Source of the DNA: CAZXFH01 sp964640055
Lineage (GTDB): Bacteria > Fidelibacterota > UBA2242 > JAFGTP01
NCBI GenBank assembly: GCA_964640055.1
Contig: CAZXFH010000084.1
Location: 1-8,617, forward strand
Length of the DNA: 8,617 bases
Reading direction: 5' to 3'
A program made the translations under genes and the position numbers. Below, piece after piece: positions 5,934 through 8,617 of this stretch (its first letter is position 1; each line of letters begins with the position of its first letter). The notes under the pieces were generated by a model that had not been told where the DNA came from, did not search any database, and saw nothing but the letters and a program-made list of their open reading frames with translations.

Positions 5934-8339
5934 ATGATATTGCGTTTATTGAAGACCGGATTTTTAGTACTGCTATTATATAGCGTTACCTTTGCTCAAA
6001 AGGGTCGCATCCGGGGGAGAGTGTATAACCGTGAGACCAATGAACCCATGGCCTTTGTAAATGTGGTAGTGCTTGATACGGAAACCGGTGCAGCCAGTGA
6101 TATAGATGGTAATTTTTTGATAACCGGCTTGGAACCTGGCTTTTACCGTTTAATGGCCTCCTTTATTGGCTATGAAATTTCCTATTCTGATGAAGTGCAG
6201 GTCAACAATGCCAAGACCGCTTATGTTGAAATACCCATGGATCAGACCACCATTGGCCTGGAAGAAGTGGTGGTCAGGCCCTCCACATTTGAACGCATCG
6301 AAGAGAGTCCGCTTTCACTCCAGCGCATTCAGGTCTCGGATATTGAGAAAAGCCCCGGTGCCAACCGGGATATCTCCCGGGTGATTCAATCCTTTCCCGG
6401 GGTGGGATCATCAGTATCCTTTCGCAACGATGTGATCGTGCGGGGCGGCGGACCTTCGGAGAATTCTTTTTATCTCGACGGTATCGAGATTCCCAATTTA
6501 AATCATTTTGCTACTCAGGGAGCTTCCGGCGGTCCGGTTGGGATCATCAACCCTGATTTTATTCAGACGGTTAATTATTATTCCGGTGCTTTTCCGGCCA
6601 ATCGGGGCGATGCTCTCAGTGCTGTATTTGAATTCAAACAAAAAAGTGGAAATAAAGATCGCACCAATCGCCGGGCGGTTGTGGGTGCCTCTGAAATTGC
6701 GCTGACTCTGGATGGACCCCTTTTCAATAACACCAGTTACCTGTTTTCAGTCCGCCGATCTTATCTGCAGTTTTTATTCAGTGCTATTGGTTTGCCTTTC
6801 TTACCGACCTTTTCGGACTACCAGTTGAAGACAGAGACTGAGTTTGATCCTAAAAATAAACTGGTGATTGTCAGTTTAGGGGCCCTGGACAATTCCCGCT
6901 TGAATACCGGTATTGAGAATCCTGATAAAGAACAACAGTATATTTTGAATTATCTGCCTGAACAGGATCAGTGGAATTATATGATTGGTGCCAAGTATAC
7001 ACATTTCCGGGGCAAAAGTTTTCAAACCTATGTCTTAAGTCGCAATATGCTCAACAATGAATCCTATAAGTATCAGGACAATGATGACAGTAGCGAAGAG
7101 AATTTAATTTTGGATTATCAATCGCGGGAAATCGAAAACAAATTCCGCTTTGAGAATACCTATCGCTACCAGGATTACAAATTTAATATGGGTTTTGACC
7201 TGGAATATGCCAAATACAGTAATGAAACTTTGGAAAAGGTGTTTCAGGCCAATACCCTGCAAGAACTAAACTATTCATCAGGTTTAAAGTTTTATCTGTG
7301 GGGACTGTTCGGACAGGTCAGCCGTCCCTTTTTAAACGATCGGCTCAGTTTATCCTTTGGGATCCGGAGCGATGCTAATAATTACGCTGCCAGTATGCGT
7401 AAGCTCCGCACGCAACTATCACCCCGCTTCTCAGCCGCCTATACACTCTTTAAAAATTTTAGTCTCAACTTAAATACCGGTCGGTATTATCAATTACCCT
7501 CTTATACCACTCTGGGATATCGCGATAACAGCGGTACCCTGGTGAACAAAACAAATAAAATCCGATATATTGCGGTTGACCATTTCATTACCGGGGTTGA
7601 ATATATTATGGGTATAAATTCCCGGATCGCTGTGGAAGGCTTTTACAAAACCTATCAGGACTACCCCTTTTCGGTGACCGATTCGATTGCCTTAGCCAAC
7701 AAGGGCGGCGACTTCGGGGTGGTTGGCGATGAGGAAGTCGTTTCAACCGGAGAAGGGCGGGCCTATGGTCTGGAAATCTCCGGCCGGTCGCAGCTTCCTT
7801 TTGATATTAATACGATCTTGGCCTATACGCTGGTCCGTAGTGAGTTCGCAGATGCAGACGGTCAATTAATTCCCAGTAGCTGGGACAGTCAACATATCCT
7901 GAATCTTACCCTGACCAAAGCGTTTGATTCCAAATGGCAAATCGGTAGTAAGATCCGCTATGTGGGCGGCCTGCCCTATACGCCCTATGATCTGGATAAG
8001 TCTGCCCGCGTGGTCGCCTGGAATACACAGGGCAGACCCTTTCTGGATTATAGCCGCTATAACTCCAAACGGTTGCAGCCTTTTTTCCAACTGGATGTCC
8101 GTATTGACCGGGAATTTGATTTTGAAAATTGGTCATTTTTGATCTATCTGGATATCCAGAATGCTTTGAATTACAAAGCGGAATTACCCGATATTATTAT
8201 ACCGGCTACTGATGAAAATGGTCAACGGATTATTAGCAATCCTGCAGCCGTTCCTTCAGATCAGCGCTATTTGCTGGAAAGGATCTCTTATACCACCGGT
8301 ACATTACTGCCCACCATTGGCATTACCGTGGATTGGTAA
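5934..8339 (+). CDS. TonB-dependent outer-membrane receptor with N-terminal carboxypeptidase-regulatory-like domain
   Basis: The 801-residue protein is an energy-dependent importer in the outer membrane. A Sec signal (1-21, likely cut in TFA|QKG) is followed by a carboxypeptidase-D regulatory-like domain (about 24-105: IRGRVYNRETNEPMAFVNV, DIDGNFLITGLEPG). Next come a short LEEVVV segment (109-114) in the usual TonB-box position and the plug domain (about 125-235) with DISRVIQSFPGV (146-157), VIVRGGGPSENSFYLDGIEI (167-186) and YYSGAFPANRGDALSAVFEF (215-234). The remaining approximately 560 residues show the alternating aromatic strands of a 22-strand barrel and end in the expected aromatic residue (ITVDW). 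The gene is intact. No SusD-type partner follows, so it is not a standard SusC/D pair; its closest partner is the lipoprotein gene 12 bases upstream. The substrate cannot be read from sequence: beta-glucan oligosaccharides, metal chelates and cofactors are all open. TonB/ExbBD are not in the window. Confidence 0.93.
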   Translation: MILRLLKTGFLVLLLYSVTFAQKGRIRGRVYNRETNEPMAFVNVVVLDTETGAASDIDGNFLITGLEPGFYRLMASFIGYEISYSDEVQVNNAKTAYVEIPMDQTTIGLEEVVVRPSTFERIEESPLSLQRIQVSDIEKSPGANRDISRVIQSFPGVGSSVSFRNDVIVRGGGPSENSFYLDGIEIPNLNHFATQGASGGPVGIINPDFIQTVNYYSGAFPANRGDALSAVFEFKQKSGNKDRTNRRAVVGASEIALTLDGPLFNNTSYLFSVRRSYLQFLFSAIGLPFLPTFSDYQLKTETEFDPKNKLVIVSLGALDNSRLNTGIENPDKEQQYILNYLPEQDQWNYMIGAKYTHFRGKSFQTYVLSRNMLNNESYKYQDNDDSSEENLILDYQSREIENKFRFENTYRYQDYKFNMGFDLEYAKYSNETLEKVFQANTLQELNYSSGLKFYLWGLFGQVSRPFLNDRLSLSFGIRSDANNYAASMRKLRTQLSPRFSAAYTLFKNFSLNLNTGRYYQLPSYTTLGYRDNSGTLVNKTNKIRYIAVDHFITGVEYIMGINSRIAVEGFYKTYQDYPFSVTDSIALANKGGDFGVVGDEEVVSTGEGRAYGLEISGRSQLPFDINTILAYTLVRSEFADADGQLIPSSWDSQHILNLTLTKAFDSKWQIGSKIRYVGGLPYTPYDLDKSARVVAWNTQGRPFLDYSRYNSKRLQPFFQLDVRIDREFDFENWSFLIYLDIQNALNYKAELPDIIIPATDENGQRIISNPAAVPSDQRYLLERISYTTGTLLPTIGITVDW

Positions 8340-8340
8340 G

Positions 8341-8361
8341 AATTATTTTTATCCAATAATT
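8341..8361. repeat. AT-only inverted repeat directly after the receptor stop codon
   Basis: AATTATT (8341-8347) and AATAATT (8355-8361) are perfect reverse complements around a seven-base loop, starting two bases after the stop. A stem of only A-T pairs is weak and no T-run follows, so it is unlikely to terminate alone; it may influence the 3' end of the message or be chance. Confidence 0.3.
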
Positions 8362-8437
8362 TCAGATGAAATAAGATAGGTATAGCAGGCGGCAGCCGGC
8401 TTGGTGTTTGTTACATCAAAGGGTCTCGTAATCAACC

Positions 8438-8470
8438 AGGTTGGCTTTTCAGTCAACTTTTTCTTTATTT
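8438..8470 (+). terminator. Putative rho-independent terminator of the lipoprotein-receptor operon
   Basis: An imperfect eight-pair stem is formed by AGGTTGGC (8438-8445) and GTCAACTT (8452-8459), including G-T wobbles, with loop TTTTCA. It is followed by a T-rich tract (8458-8470, TTTTTCTTTATTT counted from 8458). It lies about 100 bases past the receptor stop. The stem is modest, so confidence is moderate. Confidence 0.5.
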
Positions 8471-8617
8471 AAGAAGTGAGTAAAATACAGTCTGTGATCC
8501 TGGCAGAGTGAATCAGGTTTTCACTACAGTAAAACCACAGTGGCGAGTATCTCATTATCGTTGAGCATTACTAATAGATGAACAATTGGATTCATTTAAA
8601 TTTAGCCTTTCATATAT
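8471..8617. other. Gene-free right edge of the window
   Basis: I see no supported gene here. An inverted repeat GGTTTT (8516-8521) / AAAACC (8531-8536) with a nine-base spacer is present but short. An ATG at 8578 is open to the window edge (13 codons) without a ribosome site, so it is not called. Confidence 0.4.

Noticed and set aside
8578..8617. Start of a gene running off the right edge
   Set aside because: Only 13 codons are visible, with no ribosome site and no recognisable residues.

Overview
The window looks like chromosome of a Gram-negative, polysaccharide-degrading bacterium, probably in the Fibrobacterota-Chlorobiota-Bacteroidota (FCB) superphylum. The evidence is a TonB-dependent receptor with an N-terminal carboxypeptidase-regulatory-like domain, lipoprotein and Sec signals on the exported proteins, and three secreted beta-glucan hydrolases. 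Five of the six main genes have a good Shine-Dalgarno sequence. That is unusual for Bacteroidota proper and points, as inference only, to a relative such as Calditrichota, Ignavibacteriota or Marinimicrobiota. All genes are on the + strand.

Left block (1-4398), a compact beta-glucan utilisation cluster. Bases 2-82 may be the last 26 codons of an upstream gene whose tail resembles an outer-membrane barrel strand. A 145-bp gap holding a perfect 12-bp palindrome with a CG centre (a candidate operator) leads into a GH5 endoglucanase very like Thermotoga maritima Cel5A (228-1283). A BglX-type GH3 beta-glucosidase (1368-3548) and a GH16 laminarinase-type lipoprotein (3565-4398) follow. Together they could cut beta-1,4/1,3-glucans into oligosaccharides (GH5, GH16) and then glucose (GH3). 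No SusD homologue, sugar permease or regulator gene is visible.

Middle (4399-5085). A 254-bp intergenic region with a weak sigma-70-like promoter precedes a small PspC-domain membrane protein gene broken by a frameshift. The two halves of the PspC domain lie in different frames and meet on one 11-base word. Restoring a second copy of that word recreates the family's consensus reading exactly, so the lesion looks like loss of one copy of an 11-bp direct repeat (or an assembly error).

Right block (5086-8617). A 68-bp gap carries two palindromes, one made of two parS-like half-sites split by three bases. It precedes a putative lipoprotein (5154-5921) that I do not firmly recognise. It distantly resembles DUF2271 proteins and has a motif like the ApbE flavinylation site. 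Its stop codon overlaps the ribosome binding site of an 801-residue TonB-dependent receptor (5934-8339), so the two are probably translated as a pair. A rho-independent terminator candidate lies at 8438-8470, and the last 150 bases hold no gene I can support.

I see no mobile element, CRISPR array, tRNA or rRNA. There is no clear new defence or mobile system here. The less ordinary items are the PspC lesion, the lipoprotein-receptor pair, and the unassigned palindromes.
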